A DNA stretch of 64,000 nt from Fuerstiella sp. (lineage in GTDB: Bacteria; Planctomycetota; Planctomycetia; Planctomycetales; Planctomycetaceae). The DNA lies in the NCBI GenBank assembly GCA_029245955.1, contig JAQWOH010000040.1:124001-188000 (forward strand), in the 5' to 3' direction. Positions 1 through 10,221 of this stretch are shown here, piece by piece. Position numbers and translations under genes: made by a program. The stretch's first letter is position 1. Every line of letters starts with the position of its first letter. The notes under the pieces are model-generated. The model ran no database searches, had not been told where the DNA came from, and saw nothing but the letters and a program-made list of their open reading frames with translations.

Positions 1-499
1 CAACGGCCCGCACCCGATGCCAGACAGGATCTGCTATCGATTGCGACGGCATGACGTCACGAGACACAATCTCCCAGGTACGAGTGCGTCCGTCGAACTG
101 CTGCAGTACGCCGCTCTGCACACACAGATTCAGCTGGCTGGCGTCGGTTCCCCCCGGCTCGTGAGACCAAACATGCAGCGAACGACCTCTGGCAGAAGAG
201 AACGCAAACGAGAACTCGATCTCGATTCGCTGCTGCACTGCAGCAAATGGCTTTGACAATGCAACAAGCGAAGTAAATTCAGATCGACGCCCGATAAGAC
301 ACCTTGTCGAAGTACCGGGACCACCTGAAGCGACTGACACGTTGGCAACCGTCCCGTCATTGAATGCCCTCCAGTCAGCGGGGCTCTCGCCAACGGACTC
401 CGCGTCGAAATCCAGCGACAGAATTTCGTCGGCGGCATTCGCGGAAAGTACCGCTGTCAGCAGCATGCTGCACGCCAGAACCTGGGACCGCATAATCAT
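1..499 (-). CDS. Secreted lectin-like (concanavalin-type) protein, partial
   Basis: The minus-strand frame is open from an ATG at 499 to the left edge, so only about the first 166 residues are present and the stop lies outside the window. Residues 1-23 form a signal peptide (two Met starts, hydrophobic core, then a small-residue ANA-A cleavage region). The mature part begins with a short strand (ILSLDFD) and a run of beta-rich sequence with Trp and Gly. This is the pattern of secreted LamG/concanavalin-like jelly-roll domains common in planctomycetes, but no catalytic motif is visible in this part. ATG 499 was chosen over ATG 493 only because it is the longer start; neither has a strong ribosome binding site. 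The domain family is an inference; secretion and the open frame are seen directly. Confidence 0.6.
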   Translation of the reverse strand, partial: MIMRSQVLACSMLLTAVLSANAADEILSLDFDAESVGESPADWRAFNDGTVANVSVASGGPGTSTRCLIGRRSEFTSLVALSKPFAAVQQRIEIEFSFAFSSARGRSLHVWSHEPGGTDASQLNLCVQSGVLQQFDGRTRTWEIVSRDVMPSQSIADPVWHRVRAV

Positions 500-777
500 G
501 ACATCTTTCAAGAGGCTGTTTCATTTCTAAACTAACGACGTCTCGCTCAGATCCCAGCGAACAGTCGCGTTCTTTTGAAATCACAGAAACTTCCAGCGTC
601 TGTTCAGCACGATCGACCGCAGACAAACAGCATCACGCGCAATATGTGCCGATCAACGTATCAGTTACGTTCGCCACCACACCTCGATTCCGTCTGCTGA
701 AGTCTTTCGTCAGTGGGATCGTTCGAATTCACGTACATTAATCCGGCTTATGGATGTGAGGTATTCGGAGTCTGACG

Positions 778-2169
778 ATGGACGGCATTTTTCGTTACGG
801 AAAGAGTATCGCAACGTCGCTGACAATCGCACTGTTAGCGCTGGGCGGCAGGTACGGCCAAAGCTGGTTTTTCACTTCTGTGGAAGACCCGCGGGCGACG
901 TCCGACGTGGTACTTCTTGATAAATACGCCCAGACATCACGTTCACATTCCCCGATGCGTTCACTAACCAGTGACGGAAGACCAAACTGGAAAATCGCGA
1001 TTGTCACAGATGGGGCCCTGGCGGCCGCCCGCTCTCTCAACGAAAATACTAACGACACCGGACCGGCGAAATTCCTGGCACAGGATGCCATCTACGCGAC
1101 CCCCAGCGCCACGTTTGGCTTCGCCGATGTCACCTTACCAATCGACAGAAGACGCGGCGAATGTCCGCTGAATTCGAGTTCTGCCAATCAAGTCATTGTC
1201 AACGCACCGGAGTACAGCGCGAACAAACAGTTTTACGCAGCACTGGGCGCGCATACCGATAATGCAGAGGCCAAGGATGTCTTCGTATTCGTCCACGGAT
1301 TCAATGTCACGACGGATCATGCTCTGGGGCAGGCGGCTCAGCTGGCCGAAGACATGCCGTTCCACGGCGTCGTTGTTACCTTCAGTTGGCGGTCCGTCGG
1401 ACGAAGCGGCGCCTACCTCACGGACGAAGTGCAGGCAGAACGATATTTCTGGAATCTTGCAGAACTTCTCGCCAACCTGCGCAGCCAGCTGAAGGAAGAC
1501 GTGCGGCTGCATGTCATGGCGCACAGCATGGGAAACCGCGTCACCCTGCGAGCCTTAAATGCTCTGACTGGCACGCTGGGACCAACGGGCCTGCCGATCG
1601 ATCCGCTTGTCGCTGCTCAGCTATCAAGGTTCGGCAACGGGCAGCTGGTCGAACGTCGTGAACGAATTACCGCGATGATGTTACCAGCCAGGCCGAACCG
1701 GAACAGCTTCCAGACAGTCGGATTGCATGGCATGGACGAAATCATAATTCGTTTTCCCCAATGGGGTACCTGGTCCGAGAGCCAACTTTCGTCACCGCCG
1801 CTGACAAGCCTGATTCTTGCCGCCCCCGATGTCGATGCGCAGGAGTTCGGCATGCTGGTTGGCAACATCGTACATGTCGCTGGCAGCATGATACGGTATG
1901 CCTCAGATACCGATCAGGCCCTGAAAATGTCTCAAGAGGTTCATGGCGGCGCATACCGCGCGGGCGATTCCAGGGCGCAGATTGCCGTAGCGGGACTGCA
2001 AACCGTTTGCGTTTCGGGTGTCAGTACTAACGACCCGCTGGGGCACTCTTACTGCGGCAGCAATCCCGCAGTGCTGACACAGCTGGCCAGACTGTTTCGG
2101 CCACCGGTGCAACCCACGATTTCACTCGGGACCATCGCCCGAGAACAGTCGGATGGTACGTCAAGATAA
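778..2169 (+). CDS. DUF900-type alpha/beta hydrolase (esterase), membrane- or cell-envelope-bound
   Basis: 463 residues. The ATG at 778 is preceded by GGAG seven bases upstream. Residues 13-30 are hydrophobic, an uncleaved anchor or weak signal sequence. The middle shows the alpha/beta hydrolase plan: VFVFVHGFN (about residues 165-173, oxyanion region), then VTFSWRS, then the nucleophile elbow in VMAHSMGNR (Ser250), then LILAAPDVD, where the Asp is the likely acid. This order, with HGFNV followed by a W-R-S strand, is typical of the DUF900 family. The catalytic His cannot be placed with certainty. The C-terminal 100 residues contain several Cys. The gene stands alone between the divergent lectin-like gene and the DUF1501 gene. 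The natural substrate is unknown. Confidence 0.75.
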   Translation: MDGIFRYGKSIATSLTIALLALGGRYGQSWFFTSVEDPRATSDVVLLDKYAQTSRSHSPMRSLTSDGRPNWKIAIVTDGALAAARSLNENTNDTGPAKFLAQDAIYATPSATFGFADVTLPIDRRRGECPLNSSSANQVIVNAPEYSANKQFYAALGAHTDNAEAKDVFVFVHGFNVTTDHALGQAAQLAEDMPFHGVVVTFSWRSVGRSGAYLTDEVQAERYFWNLAELLANLRSQLKEDVRLHVMAHSMGNRVTLRALNALTGTLGPTGLPIDPLVAAQLSRFGNGQLVERRERITAMMLPARPNRNSFQTVGLHGMDEIIIRFPQWGTWSESQLSSPPLTSLILAAPDVDAQEFGMLVGNIVHVAGSMIRYASDTDQALKMSQEVHGGAYRAGDSRAQIAVAGLQTVCVSGVSTNDPLGHSYCGSNPAVLTQLARLFRPPVQPTISLGTIAREQSDGTSR

Positions 2170-2348
2170 CGCGGTGTCCTGAGAGAAGGTCGAAAGTCTC
2201 CTGGGGCTTCCTGTTGACGGAAACAGATAAGTTTTCGCCCGAAACAGACTCCCGCCCTTTCGCTGCCTTTCGTTTCCCCACTTCCGCAAACATCTGTTAG
2301 AATGCGCCATGTCAAAGATGCGACGAACCGGAATCATCGGACTGCAGA

Positions 2349-3737
2349 ATGCTCAAAATAACAGATTCTCGTCGAAGCCAGTTCCACGATCGAATCACGC
2401 GGCGTTCGTTTCTAAGAGCGGGCACGTTGGGTGTTTCAGCCCTGCATCTGTCCGATCTGCTGCAGGGTGCCGAAGTCAGTGGCGGTGTACGACGTGATCA
2501 TTCTGTGGTGATGATCTACCTGCCCGGCGGGCCCACGCAGCACGAAACCTTCGATCCCAAGCCACGTGCACCGCGCGAGATCCGCGGTTCGTTTCAGCCG
2601 ATCAGCACAGCGGTTCCAGGGACGCAGTTCTGCGAACTGCTGCCAAAGCTATCGGCAATGTCCGACAGGTTTTCCATTGTACGATCACTGGTGGGGTTAA
2701 TGAATCGTCACGAATCGTTTCAGTGCTATACCGGTCGACCGGCCGGTCGGCCGGGTGACAACGAACCGGCCGGTGGCTGGCCGTCACTCGGCTCCACTGT
2801 GTCCAGCGTGCTGGGACCGAATCGGGAAGGCATGATTCCGTATGTCGATGCAGCCCCCAGAATGGGCCACATGCCATACAACAATCGTGGCGTTCACGAT
2901 CCGGCGTCGACTTTGTCCTGGCCAGGATATACCGGAAGCGATCACGTGCCGTTCACCATTGAAGGTGACGTCAAGGACGATCTGATTCTTAATGGCATCG
3001 ATTCCGTGCGATTGCAGAACCGCCGCAGTGTGCTGACGTCACTCGGGCGGTTGCAACAGCAGGTTGACGCTCGTTGCGGACTGGACGCGTTTCAACAGCA
3101 GGCATTCGGATTATTGACGTCCAGTAAGCTGGCGGACGCCCTTGATCTGGAAAAAGAAGATCCCGCCGTTGTTCTGAGATACGGAGAGGGGCAGGCGACA
3201 GATCCCAGTTTTGGCGGTGCTCCTCAAAGTCCCAAACATCTGCTGCTGGCCCGACGACTGGTTGAAGCAGGAGTTCGCTGCGTGACAGTGGCATTCGGCG
3301 CTTGGGACTGGCATGCAAATCGTGAAGGCACCATCGAATACCTGTCTCGCAAATACCTGCCTGTCTATGACCACGCGTTGTCGACCTTTCTGCAGGACCT
3401 TGAACAACGGGGCTTGCTGGAAACAACGTCGGTCGTTGTGTGGGGCGAATTCGGTCGCACGCCAAGAATCAACGCTAAGGGCGGTCGCGATCACTGGGCG
3501 GAAACTCAGTCGGTGCTGCTGGCCGGAGGCGGCATTCATGGCGGAATGGTGATCGGCCAGACGGACAAAGAAGGTGGACGTCCAGTCGAACGCCCGGTTC
3601 ATGTCCAGGAGGTATTTGCGACACTTTACAGGACTCTGGGCATCGATGTGAACAACATCAAGATCAACGATCTGAACGGCCGACCTCGGTATCTGATCGA
3701 TGAGAATCGGCAGCCGATCTCAGAGCTGTTCAGTTGA
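2349..3737 (+). CDS. DUF1501 domain protein, Tat-type signal
   Basis: 462 residues. The N-terminus carries a twin-arginine-like motif (ITRRSFLRAGTLG, residues 16-28) followed by a hydrophobic stretch, so export folded through Tat is likely. The mature domain shows DUF1501 features: VMIYLPGGPTQHETFDPKP, a repeated metal-ligand style His/Asp pattern, then VVVWGEFGRTPRIN and GRDHW near residues 365-385. DUF1501 proteins belong to the alkaline-phosphatase/sulfatase-like fold and are extremely numerous in planctomycetes; their chemistry is unproven. Such genes usually sit next to a DUF1549/DUF1553 cytochrome-type partner. None is adjacent here; instead the gene is followed after 21 bases by an alpha/beta hydrolase, with which it probably forms a transcription unit. 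Confidence 0.88.
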   Translation: MLKITDSRRSQFHDRITRRSFLRAGTLGVSALHLSDLLQGAEVSGGVRRDHSVVMIYLPGGPTQHETFDPKPRAPREIRGSFQPISTAVPGTQFCELLPKLSAMSDRFSIVRSLVGLMNRHESFQCYTGRPAGRPGDNEPAGGWPSLGSTVSSVLGPNREGMIPYVDAAPRMGHMPYNNRGVHDPASTLSWPGYTGSDHVPFTIEGDVKDDLILNGIDSVRLQNRRSVLTSLGRLQQQVDARCGLDAFQQQAFGLLTSSKLADALDLEKEDPAVVLRYGEGQATDPSFGGAPQSPKHLLLARRLVEAGVRCVTVAFGAWDWHANREGTIEYLSRKYLPVYDHALSTFLQDLEQRGLLETTSVVVWGEFGRTPRINAKGGRDHWAETQSVLLAGGGIHGGMVIGQTDKEGGRPVERPVHVQEVFATLYRTLGIDVNNIKINDLNGRPRYLIDENRQPISELFS

Positions 3738-3758
3738 TGCAGCAGGCAGGGACTCAGA

Positions 3759-4691
3759 ATGGCGAATGCTGACTTCAAAGACCGATTGCTCGAATGTCTC
3801 GGTGGCCCGTGGCGGGATCCGTCTGCCATGAATCCCGTCGTGTCCGAGACCACCCAGGCGAATGGGTTTCGAATCGAAAAGCTGACATATGAAGCTGAGC
3901 CAGGTGATCATATTCCGGCGTTACTGTTGATTCCCGACGGCGTAACGGCTTCAAAGACGGCTCCGGGAATCTGTGTGTGGCATCAGCATGCAGGTCAGTG
4001 GCATCTGGGCAAGAGTGAGCCGGCCGGCCTGGCTGGCAATCCGATGCATCACACGGGCGCCGCACTAGCAAGAGAAGGATACGTTGTCCTGTGTCCGGAT
4101 GCACTGGGATTCGAAGAACGTGAAGCGGGCTATCAGCAGCAAGGCCGCAATCTGGAACGGTTCCTGTTTCTTAAGTACGTGGTCGAAGGTCAGTGCATGG
4201 CCTGGAAAAACATTCTGGACATGCGTCGGGCAGTCGACTACATCTGTAGCCGTCCGGAGGTGCAGTCCGACAGGATCGGCTGTTACGGGCATTCCATGGG
4301 ATCGACGCACACCTGGCTGGTCGGTCCATGGGAACCGCGATTGAAAGCACTGGTCGGCAACTGTTGCCTGCCAACGTACGAAGCCATTCACGAACACCAG
4401 ATGCTGCACTGCTTTCCGAACTTCATCCCTGGCATTCTGCCTTACGGAGACACTCCGGACATCGCGGCGCTGATTGCTCCCAGAGCTCTGCATTTGAATT
4501 GCGGTGAACTTGATGGAGGCAGCCCCGTCGAACACGTGCGACGGGGTATCGAGACGATTTCACGAGCCTATGAAGCCGTACATGCCGAGGACAAGTTCAC
4601 TCACTTCATCCAGCCCGAGACCGGTCACGTGCTGAGCGACGAGATGTGGACCCGCACCCGGGAATTCTTTGCCCGACACCTGAACGGATGA
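3759..4691 (+). CDS. Alpha/beta hydrolase (dienelactone/acetylxylan-esterase-like)
   Basis: 310 residues, no signal peptide. The start at 3759 is preceded by AGG and lies 21 bases after the DUF1501 gene. Visible fold elements are PALLLIPDG and GICVWHQHAG (strand and oxyanion region), YVVLCPDALGFEER, and the nucleophile elbow IGCYGHSMGSTH with Ser179. An acid in the LNCGELDGG strand and a C-terminal His in PETGHVL complete a plausible triad. The large insertion between strand and elbow (LERFLFLKYVVEGQCMAWKNILDMRRAVDYI) is the layout of acetyl-xylan/cephalosporin-type esterases, which often act on carbohydrate esters. Substrate is inferred only from family resemblance. Coupling with an exported DUF1501 protein is notable because this enzyme looks cytoplasmic. 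Confidence 0.8.
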   Translation: MANADFKDRLLECLGGPWRDPSAMNPVVSETTQANGFRIEKLTYEAEPGDHIPALLLIPDGVTASKTAPGICVWHQHAGQWHLGKSEPAGLAGNPMHHTGAALAREGYVVLCPDALGFEEREAGYQQQGRNLERFLFLKYVVEGQCMAWKNILDMRRAVDYICSRPEVQSDRIGCYGHSMGSTHTWLVGPWEPRLKALVGNCCLPTYEAIHEHQMLHCFPNFIPGILPYGDTPDIAALIAPRALHLNCGELDGGSPVEHVRRGIETISRAYEAVHAEDKFTHFIQPETGHVLSDEMWTRTREFFARHLNG

Positions 4692-5242
4692 TCTGTCGAC
4701 TGGATCAGTTGGTGCCCCTTTTGCGTGCTCTGTCCGATGAGCCGTGACCGTCAATCTACGGATTCCCGGCCCCCCGGAAGACACGCATCCACAAACAGGC
4801 TCCGCCCCGCCACGCAGTACTTACCCTTATTTCCCGCTCTCCGATGCGTACAGCTCGCTGCACGGCGGACCACCATAGTTGCAGTGAAATGACTACACGG
4901 GGATTCGGCCTGCAGCGGTGGAAGGCTCATGATTGTTCGAAACTCACTCCGAAGATGGAACACAGCATTGCCGACTGGAGCAGTATTTTCCGTGGTCTTC
5001 GGCATTCACCGGCACGAAATTGAGAATCAGGATCAGAGCCACCCGAAATCATCTGTTGTGGCCTCAGCTTTGCGTTACAGCACAGACAGCGAACTTCGTT
5101 CCACGAATTTTTTTCCGGTTCGATGATTGTTTAAATCAGTGTTCCTTCCACTTCGGGGGACTCAACTCCTGAAGCGGAGGGTGTGGTGGACCGGTATGTC
5201 CGTGCAACATTCTCTGTTCAATACCACAAGGGCGACAAGAAC
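4692..5242. other. Intergenic region without recognisable gene
   Basis: About 550 bases after the hydrolase. Short open frames exist on both strands but none has a domain signature, a ribosome binding site or planctomycete-like codon rhythm. It may be older decayed sequence belonging to the pseudogene that follows. Confidence 0.5.
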
Positions 5243-5896
5243 ATGTCCAGAAGCTGTTTATACCTAACAGGGGTCCTTGCGATCTGGGGCTCACAACACC
5301 GTGCCTTGCTCAGCACTCGCCTCCGTTCAGCTGTGCAGTCGAAACGTTTCAGCATGAAAAAGATAAGGGCGTGCGGGCCTTTGTGGTAAATCTGGAACAG
5401 CCATTCCTTGCGGAAGAGTTCGAATAAAGCAATTACCTGCGACTTAAGGCTCTGGATGGGAATTCATTTCTGATCTATCCGCACGAGACACGATTTCGGA
5501 CGCCAGATACGGAGTGACCTGTTTTGTCCCGACGGTGAGTACAGCTACAGTGGTGATCGCGATCAGGTCTTCTCGACCGTCTACGGAAACCGAGAAGAGG
5601 CGTGGCAAGAAGTCACGGACGCAAAGCAGTTGTCCTTCGAAACGACTTTTGACAGGTTACAGGACATCCTGTTTTCCGTGCAGATAACCGAGGCTTCCGT
5701 TCAGGGCCAGTTGGAAGTCCGGTCAAATCAGCGCAACCACACGTTCTCGAGAACGGTTCTGGCCCGTGGACAGAACGATTGTGGATTTCGCCGGCAGAAC
5801 AGGACCCTCCTTTCGTCGTTTGTACATAAATCGAACAACGTGCGGCGCCGCAAAAAAAGATCACCGCGGGGGATACCCACGGGAGACGAAAGATAA
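5243..5896 (+). pseudogene. Degenerate secreted protein of unknown family
   Basis: A start at 5243 gives a short signal-peptide-like N-terminus ([13 protein letters not shown]). From 5311 a different frame reads as good protein (for example [20 protein letters not shown] and YLRLKALDGNSFLIYPHETRF), broken by TAA at 5425-5427 and TGA at 5515-5517. From 5519 the frame one base on continues as protein (GEYSYSGDRDQVFSTVYGN and onward) up to 5896. Three consecutive frames of good composition with stops and shifts between them indicate a gene in decay rather than chance frames. I do not recognise the family. The coding look is direct observation; a single ancestral gene is inference. Confidence 0.5.
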
Positions 5897-5965
5897 TTGA
5901 GGGCCAAAACCATGATCCGGCGGCAGCGGGCGGCGGCCATTGGTCGTCGACAAAAATATCGTGGT

Positions 5966-7849
5966 CTATCGATTCCAGTGGCCGAACCGATTTTTCTTTT
6001 CCGCAGGCTTACCGGGCGGCATGGCATCCAGGGTTGAGATACCTTCACTGTACAGCAGGTCACCCGTATAACCATCGTGAAAACGAACCACAACCTGAGG
6101 GGCATCGTACGCCAGAAACTGATAGCCAGGCCCCTCTTTACGACCGGCCTTCACGACATTGTTGATTGAAATCACTGAGTACACCGTATGACGCTGCCGC
6201 AGATAGTGCACGTTGTCCGGGTAACCGCCGAGCCACTTGATTTTGACCGTCCGACCTTCGCTGTCGAACCAGCCACCCAAAGGTGGCAGACCGGCTGTGC
6301 CAATCGGATGATTTGCTGAGTTCACCGGCGAAACAAGGAACTCCCAGACGTTGTCTGTGATCTGAGCCGCGACGGGATGGTGAACGTCTCCTGTCAGCAA
6401 CAGCACCGGCTTCTGAATTTCGTCCAACACCGCCGTAAGCTCTTCTCTCTCGTGCACGAAGCCGCAGTATCCGTCGCCTTTTGATTCCGTACCTTTGCCT
6501 CGCACATGATACGCACTGTGATAAATGAACCACGGATCGGGTGATACGACAAAAATAAAATCTGCGGCAGTCGTCCGCACCTTGTCCAGAAACCACGCCT
6601 TCTGGGTGTCTCCCAGAACAAAACGACCAGGATCGTGAGACTTCTGCACGCCCAGCCATTTGGACCGTTCGCCTCGAGTGTCAAGAAACAGAAAATGACA
6701 ATTGCCCACAACTTTGTCGAAGTAGTGATGGGTGCCAATGCTGTAAGGCGCAGCGCTGGTCTGCTTTAACGCCGGCTCAATCTGCAGATGAGTTGCGTCG
6801 ACAACTCGCGTCACTCGATAAACGCCGACGTTCTTACCGCCGCGTTCTGACGCCTTTGCCTTTGCACCTCCCTTCAGAAACGGGCCGATGTGCAGCGTAC
6901 TGATCTGTGCAGGATTCAATGTGGTGAAGTCGGCGACAGGATCATGCAGCACTTCCGAACCTGCCTGCAGCTGAGCAGTACCAAAGCGGACGCGTCCCGT
7001 CTGGGGCCGATTTCCGTTAGCCCAGTCCGCGTAGTACTGCCAGACTCGGATCGCCGGATCGCGAACAAGATAGTTGCCGTCGCCTCGACCAACTTCACCG
7101 GAACCGTCGATATTATCGGTCACTTCATGATCGTTGTACATCGTCAGCAGAGGCACGTGCTTCAGCAATCGATTCAATGAGCGACCCCGATTCAGATACA
7201 GCTTGTAATTGTTCTGAATACCGGCAACAGTCCCGTCGATCGTTTCTTCATACGTGTAGTCGCCATTCACAATGTGAAACGCCACACGGTCACGGTGCCT
7301 CTCCCAGATCGTGTCAAAGGCGGGCGGGTCCGGATAAATGCCGTACGTTTCACCAGGTGAACGTTGACGCTGGCAGGCTCCGATAGAAAACGAAAAGTTA
7401 AAACGCCCCTGTGGGTTAAACTCATGAACGTAGCTGGTTTCATCCGGCAGCGTGCGAAACGTTGGCCACGGATCGCGAATATTGTTGCGGCTGTCAACGA
7501 TTTCGTGACCGATCCGGACAGCGTAGGCATAAATTGTGTTCGGCTTCAGGCCGGTGACTTCAGCGAATCCGGTAAAGTCGTTTTCAGCAGCTGTTGCGGC
7601 TGGTGTCACTGCCGCATCATCAAACGGCGGTCGATGCGGACGGACCAGAACTTCGAATTGGATTTCTCGTTCCGCTCGCACCCAGACACGCACCGAATCA
7701 GACGTAACATTTCCCAGCACAGGCCCATGCGTCACCGACGTACTCTGCATCGGGATCACATGGTTCGCAACGGGGTCCGGCCAGGTGAGTTCCTGTGCAG
7801 AGAGAGTCGTCTGAATAACGAAAAACACAACCAGCTTGAGAAGTTTCAT
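5966..7849 (-). CDS. PhoD-like alkaline phosphatase / phosphodiesterase
   Basis: 627 residues with an N-terminal signal peptide (KLVVFFVIQTTLSAQ), so periplasmic or secreted. After a fibronectin-like N-terminal domain (THGPVLGNVTSDSVRVWVRAER, about residues 40-60) comes the PhoD metallophosphatase core. Metal and substrate ligands are visible in GACQR, VNGDYTYEE, TMYNDHEVTDN and LLLTGDVHHPVAAQI. PhoD enzymes are Ca/Fe-dependent phosphomono- or diesterases acting outside the cytoplasm. The protein is somewhat longer than Bacillus PhoD because of an insert between the DHE motif and the GDVHH motif that contains a FLDTRGERS strand. The start ATG at 7849 directly precedes the signal peptide. No operon partner is evident. 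Confidence 0.85.
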   Translation of the reverse strand: MKLLKLVVFFVIQTTLSAQELTWPDPVANHVIPMQSTSVTHGPVLGNVTSDSVRVWVRAEREIQFEVLVRPHRPPFDDAAVTPAATAAENDFTGFAEVTGLKPNTIYAYAVRIGHEIVDSRNNIRDPWPTFRTLPDETSYVHEFNPQGRFNFSFSIGACQRQRSPGETYGIYPDPPAFDTIWERHRDRVAFHIVNGDYTYEETIDGTVAGIQNNYKLYLNRGRSLNRLLKHVPLLTMYNDHEVTDNIDGSGEVGRGDGNYLVRDPAIRVWQYYADWANGNRPQTGRVRFGTAQLQAGSEVLHDPVADFTTLNPAQISTLHIGPFLKGGAKAKASERGGKNVGVYRVTRVVDATHLQIEPALKQTSAAPYSIGTHHYFDKVVGNCHFLFLDTRGERSKWLGVQKSHDPGRFVLGDTQKAWFLDKVRTTAADFIFVVSPDPWFIYHSAYHVRGKGTESKGDGYCGFVHEREELTAVLDEIQKPVLLLTGDVHHPVAAQITDNVWEFLVSPVNSANHPIGTAGLPPLGGWFDSEGRTVKIKWLGGYPDNVHYLRQRHTVYSVISINNVVKAGRKEGPGYQFLAYDAPQVVVRFHDGYTGDLLYSEGISTLDAMPPGKPAEKKNRFGHWNR

Positions 7850-8103
7850 GGTTTCTTCAGGTGTTCGATAACAATGGTGGCGGGATCATATCGTACTCGG
7901 CATGCTCACACAGAAGCAGCAGCGTTCTGAGTAACGCGGTCAGAACTGGTTTCATTATGGCCGCACAACTTCATTCGTCGCCTTCGTGGGCATGGATGCG
8001 ATGAATGCCTCCGGAAACGACCAGAGGTACCTGCCTCACGGACCACAACAGGTCCGCCTTTGTCTTCTCTGAAAATCATTTCGCAAGGCGTGTCTCCACT
8101 GAT

Positions 8104-9756
8104 TCATCCCTGTTCCGCAACATTGTCAAGGCATTGAATAATCAACTTGTGCATCCGCCAGCAGAAGATGCCCTCGATGATCATCAGCACGATCGGCAGG
8201 CCGGAAACGAGGAATGACTGAATAGACTGTCCCCCAAGCCAAGAACTAAATATTGCAACACAGCTGCCGGTGACCATGGGACCGATCATCCACACGCAAA
8301 CAATAGCCAACAGCATGCCGCCGTACCGGAGCCGTATGGACAGATACAACCCGAAGTAGACTGTGGTCAGCCCCATCAGCAGTATCTGGTACAACCATGC
8401 CGATTGCAGAATTTCGCCAAACACACGCGCGGTTTCTCGTTCCACGGCCAACCACAGAAACAGGCCGCAGCAGAAACAAGATGCCGAGGCCGCGATGCCG
8501 GGTAGCAGACCGAGCATCATCCGGCCGCACATCGCGTTCCTGCTGACAGGCAACATCAGCAGTGAACTTAGTGTCTTGTCCCGAACTTCCGTGTTGAATA
8601 CTCGACCGAGCAGAAGCGCCGCGCTACCAACAAACACGACGATTCCGGAGATCATCAGAATGTTTGCCAGGACCCAAACTGGCAGAGACTCCTCCACTCC
8701 AGCAGCGAGACCGAAACCGGTTGCACTGACCAGTAGCGGGGCGCCGACCAGGCGGGCGAAAAAACCACGTCGGCCTCCCGCAGAATACTGCCACGACTTC
8801 CAGGCCAGAGCTCTGTTGCCTGCACGACGGGGCAGACGAGTGCGACGGGACAGTTTTGTCGGACGATCGTGACCGTCGGCAACAACGCGGGAAGTGCATG
8901 GTTCAAACAGCACCCAGCTCAGACAGAAGAACACGACCGCCAGAATCAGGTGAGCCGTCATCTGCGGCTCCCAAATTCCCGAATTTCCAAATTCGGCCAT
9001 GTACATGTCCAGGTTTCCGTACAGTACCAGTTCATCTGTCCAGCCTCCCAGCCACTGCAGATTTTCGTGCAGCCAGGCCAGCCCGAACTGGGTCCGCTCG
9101 TACATCCCGGAGACACCGTCTGCCGTTTGCAGGTAATCATGGGCGGCAGCACTGCTGCCGAATTGGCTTAGATTCAATACGACTTCAGACCCTGCCCAGC
9201 ACCAGAATGGCAGGAACTCCAACAGTAACCAGGCAATGATTGTTTTGGAGAATGCTCGGGAAACATCCCGGCTGACAACGCTGGCAAGCAGCGCCAGCTG
9301 GCAGAACATGACGGAGTAAGTCAGGATGCCCAGGGTCGCCGACAACAGGCCTCGTGGAAGAACTCCCCCCAGTGTGATCGCCAGCAGCAGGAACGGGGTA
9401 ACAACCAGAAGCAGCAGCAGAACCGCCCCCAGACGCGGTCCCGATTTCCCCAGCAGAATGGCGATCGGTGATGCTCCGGTCATCTTCAAAAGCGGAAGCG
9501 TCTGCTCTTCTTTCTCCTCCACGATCGCGGTGCTGAAATAGATCCCCCCCAGCAACGTGACAAACCAGTAACAGCACGTCATCACGTTGGACGCAAACGT
9601 TCCACCGACACCGGCACTCATTGTAAAGGTGGCGACCCGGCCAAAAAACAACAATAGAACCAGGGCTGCGAGCCCCGCCCGTATGACGTGATGACTGACG
9701 AAACGAGATTCCTGTCGCAATGAACGAACCAGAAATGCGGACGTCCGCAGCTGCAT
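8104..9756 (-). CDS. ABC-2 type transporter permease
   Basis: 550 residues from the ATG at 9756, which has AGGAG eight bases upstream; an in-frame upstream start at 9804 lacks this and adds an unlikely polar tail. The protein is a polytopic membrane protein. Two six-helix-like halves are visible, each opening with a FVRSLRQE- or AWKSW-type amphipathic segment and containing long hydrophobic runs (for example GAVLLLLLVVTPFLLLAITL). The motif IVEEKEEQTLPLLKMTGASP near residue 90 is the conserved cytoplasmic loop of ABC-2/Gld-type permeases, here duplicated as RDKTLSSLLMLPVSR in the second half. No ATP-binding subunit gene adjoins it; one should be encoded elsewhere. Substrate unknown. Confidence 0.8.
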   Translation of the reverse strand: MQLRTSAFLVRSLRQESRFVSHHVIRAGLAALVLLLFFGRVATFTMSAGVGGTFASNVMTCCYWFVTLLGGIYFSTAIVEEKEEQTLPLLKMTGASPIAILLGKSGPRLGAVLLLLLVVTPFLLLAITLGGVLPRGLLSATLGILTYSVMFCQLALLASVVSRDVSRAFSKTIIAWLLLEFLPFWCWAGSEVVLNLSQFGSSAAAHDYLQTADGVSGMYERTQFGLAWLHENLQWLGGWTDELVLYGNLDMYMAEFGNSGIWEPQMTAHLILAVVFFCLSWVLFEPCTSRVVADGHDRPTKLSRRTRLPRRAGNRALAWKSWQYSAGGRRGFFARLVGAPLLVSATGFGLAAGVEESLPVWVLANILMISGIVVFVGSAALLLGRVFNTEVRDKTLSSLLMLPVSRNAMCGRMMLGLLPGIAASASCFCCGLFLWLAVERETARVFGEILQSAWLYQILLMGLTTVYFGLYLSIRLRYGGMLLAIVCVWMIGPMVTGSCVAIFSSWLGGQSIQSFLVSGLPIVLMIIEGIFCWRMHKLIIQCLDNVAEQG

Positions 9757-10221
9757 CAATACGTCTCCTGTGCCAGATCGTATTGCCGTGTGGCATGTCG
9801 ACATAATCGTCCGCTGTCATTCGAACAGATCTGACTGGGAAGCATAGTTGTCTGCATGACTGCGGCGAAGCTCAGCGATTCTAAAAGATAAATGCGGGGA
9901 ACAGTCTGAGTATGGGAAAATCACCTGTTGTCGTAAACGATACTGGATCGTGTGAGCAGCGAAACTGCAACTAGAAACGCATTCTTCGCGACCCAAAGTC
10001 AGTGCGGAACAATGCACGGGCCGATTGTGGCAGACGTCTGCTTTTTACATTCCGAAAGATTGCTGTTCCGACATTGACGCCCGAACAGTTCAACAAACGG
10101 AACGAAGTATCCACCGCCCTAGTCTCAGTGTTTCCATCCAAAGCATACGTTCAGGTGTCAGCCGCAACCAGCGTGCCCGGGACAACGTGCTGCTTTTAAC
10201 ACGAAAGATGAGACAACGAAA
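9757..10221. other. Intergenic region, no gene seen
   Basis: About 465 bases lie between the permease start and the end of the next minus-strand gene. I see no credible coding frame, RNA gene or strong hairpin. The part next to 9757 should hold the permease promoter. Confidence 0.5.
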
